A stretch of 64,000 nucleotides of DNA, taken from the NCBI GenBank assembly GCA_964020155.1, contig OZ026557.1:1207501-1271500 (forward strand), read 5' to 3'. Both the position numbers and the translations under genes were made by a program. The number at the start of each line of letters is the position of its first letter. Position 1 is the first letter of the stretch. This document shows positions 63,493 to 64,000 of the stretch, in pieces. This DNA comes from Chondrilla cf. caribensis (taxonomy: Eukaryota; Porifera; Demospongiae; Chondrillida; Chondrillidae). Below the pieces are notes generated by a model, which did no database searches, had not been told where the DNA came from, and saw only the letters and a program-made list of their open reading frames with translations.

Positions 63493-63517
63493 ATGAACGA
63501 AGAATTAAATACAGGTG
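63493..63517 (+). CDS. Exon 1 of the next family member (partial gene)
   Basis: ATG starts MNEELNTG and is followed by the donor GTGAGT at 63518, identical in plan to gene D exon 1. The Death-domain exon would lie past the window end. Confidence 0.6.
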
Positions 63518-63884
63518 GTGAGTGCACGCGGGTTTAAAACACATGAAGTATATCAATATCAATTAATATGTTATTAAAGTGCATCATAGCTGCCGGAAGG
63601 TGCTAGCTAGGACACAGAATGGTCCAAAGTAGCTAGCACTATAGCACTATGCCCTACACATAACGAAGGCAAATGGAGAAACGTGCAGATAATGAAATAT
63701 AATGAAATAATAGAATAAAAGATAGTCAATACAGGTTCTACATATTATGACTCGAAACGGGCACCCCACGTAACAGCTAATGTAACACAAAATACTTTAG
63801 TTGGAACATGCTAAGGAAAGAATAATAGCAGTTTGTTTCTGTACACTTGTCCCTACATTCATGTTTTGAATCCTCAGTTCATTG

Positions 63885-64000
63885 ATTAGGGGCTACTGGA
63901 AGTGGTTCCAGGCAGGACACTGCATTAGTGGCAGGTATCTTCAATTTCTCCGCTCTGACACTCTTTGCATACTCTTTTTTTCTCTTTTCACACCTTTTCA
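63885..64000 (-). pseudogene. LINE reverse transcriptase fragment, second copy (cut by window end)
   Basis: It matches 24659-24780 with small changes and lies at the same place relative to exon 1. The whole promoter-exon1-intron block was therefore duplicated after the LINE inserted. Confidence 0.55.

Overview
The window is eukaryotic and most likely from a demosponge; Amphimedon queenslandica is my best guess. The evidence is: AT-rich DNA with many TG/CA and TA microsatellites, short GT-AG introns beside a few transposon-swollen ones, no operons, and a tandem family of Death-domain plus P-loop STAND ATPase genes, a class known to be expanded in sponges. The species is inference; the gene models come from splice sites, intron phases and comparison of paralogues inside the window.

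The window is one tandem array. Five near-complete paralogues lie on the + strand: B (4792-9530), C (10865-23217), E (about 28628-34856), J (51604-56270) and K (57520-61505). A more distant one, G, spans 36512-44705. Each has short 5' exons carrying a Death domain, joined through phase-1 introns to a single 3.2 kb terminal exon. That exon encodes a transmembrane segment, an NB-ARC-type ATPase (P-loop, Walker B, TTQY, GIPLA), a TPR-like helical region and two or more C-terminal transmembrane segments. G adds a possible N-myristoylation signal and a CARD-like exon. A (1225-2859) is the 3' half of a gene cut by a transposon. D (24276-25517) is a Death domain with a hydrophobic 11-residue-repeat tail and no ATPase. 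H (47361-47818) and I (49037-50278) are broken relatives of D. A deletion fossil (26300-26533) and a Death-domain exon cut by a foldback element (27384-27680) are further remains. A new exon 1 opens at 63493.

Layout: 1-1222 end of a large TA-flanked element; 1225-2859 gene A; 4.3-9.5 kb gene B; 10.5-23.2 kb gene C, whose intron 1 holds an 8.4 kb element (10916-19291) with the same ends as the 1-1222 element; 24-27.7 kb D and dead units; 28.6-34.9 kb E; 36.5-44.7 kb G, whose intron 3 holds a decayed pogo/Tigger-like transposase on the - strand; 44.7-47.3 kb AT-rich DNA with a LINE fragment; 47.4-50.3 kb H and I; 51.1-61.5 kb J and K; 61.5-64 kb flank, promoter copy and exon 1 of the next unit.

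Working together (inference): the products look like membrane-anchored receptors that could signal through Death-domain contacts, with D-type proteins as membrane-tethered Death domains lacking the ATPase. The region after the first transmembrane segment is rich in N-glycosylation sequons, so the ATPase and TPR part may face the ER lumen or cell exterior, which would be unlike known NLRs. Several exon-1 promoters carry an NF-kB-like palindrome 70-110 bp before the ATG, suggesting immune-type induction. No rRNA, tRNA or CRISPR was found.
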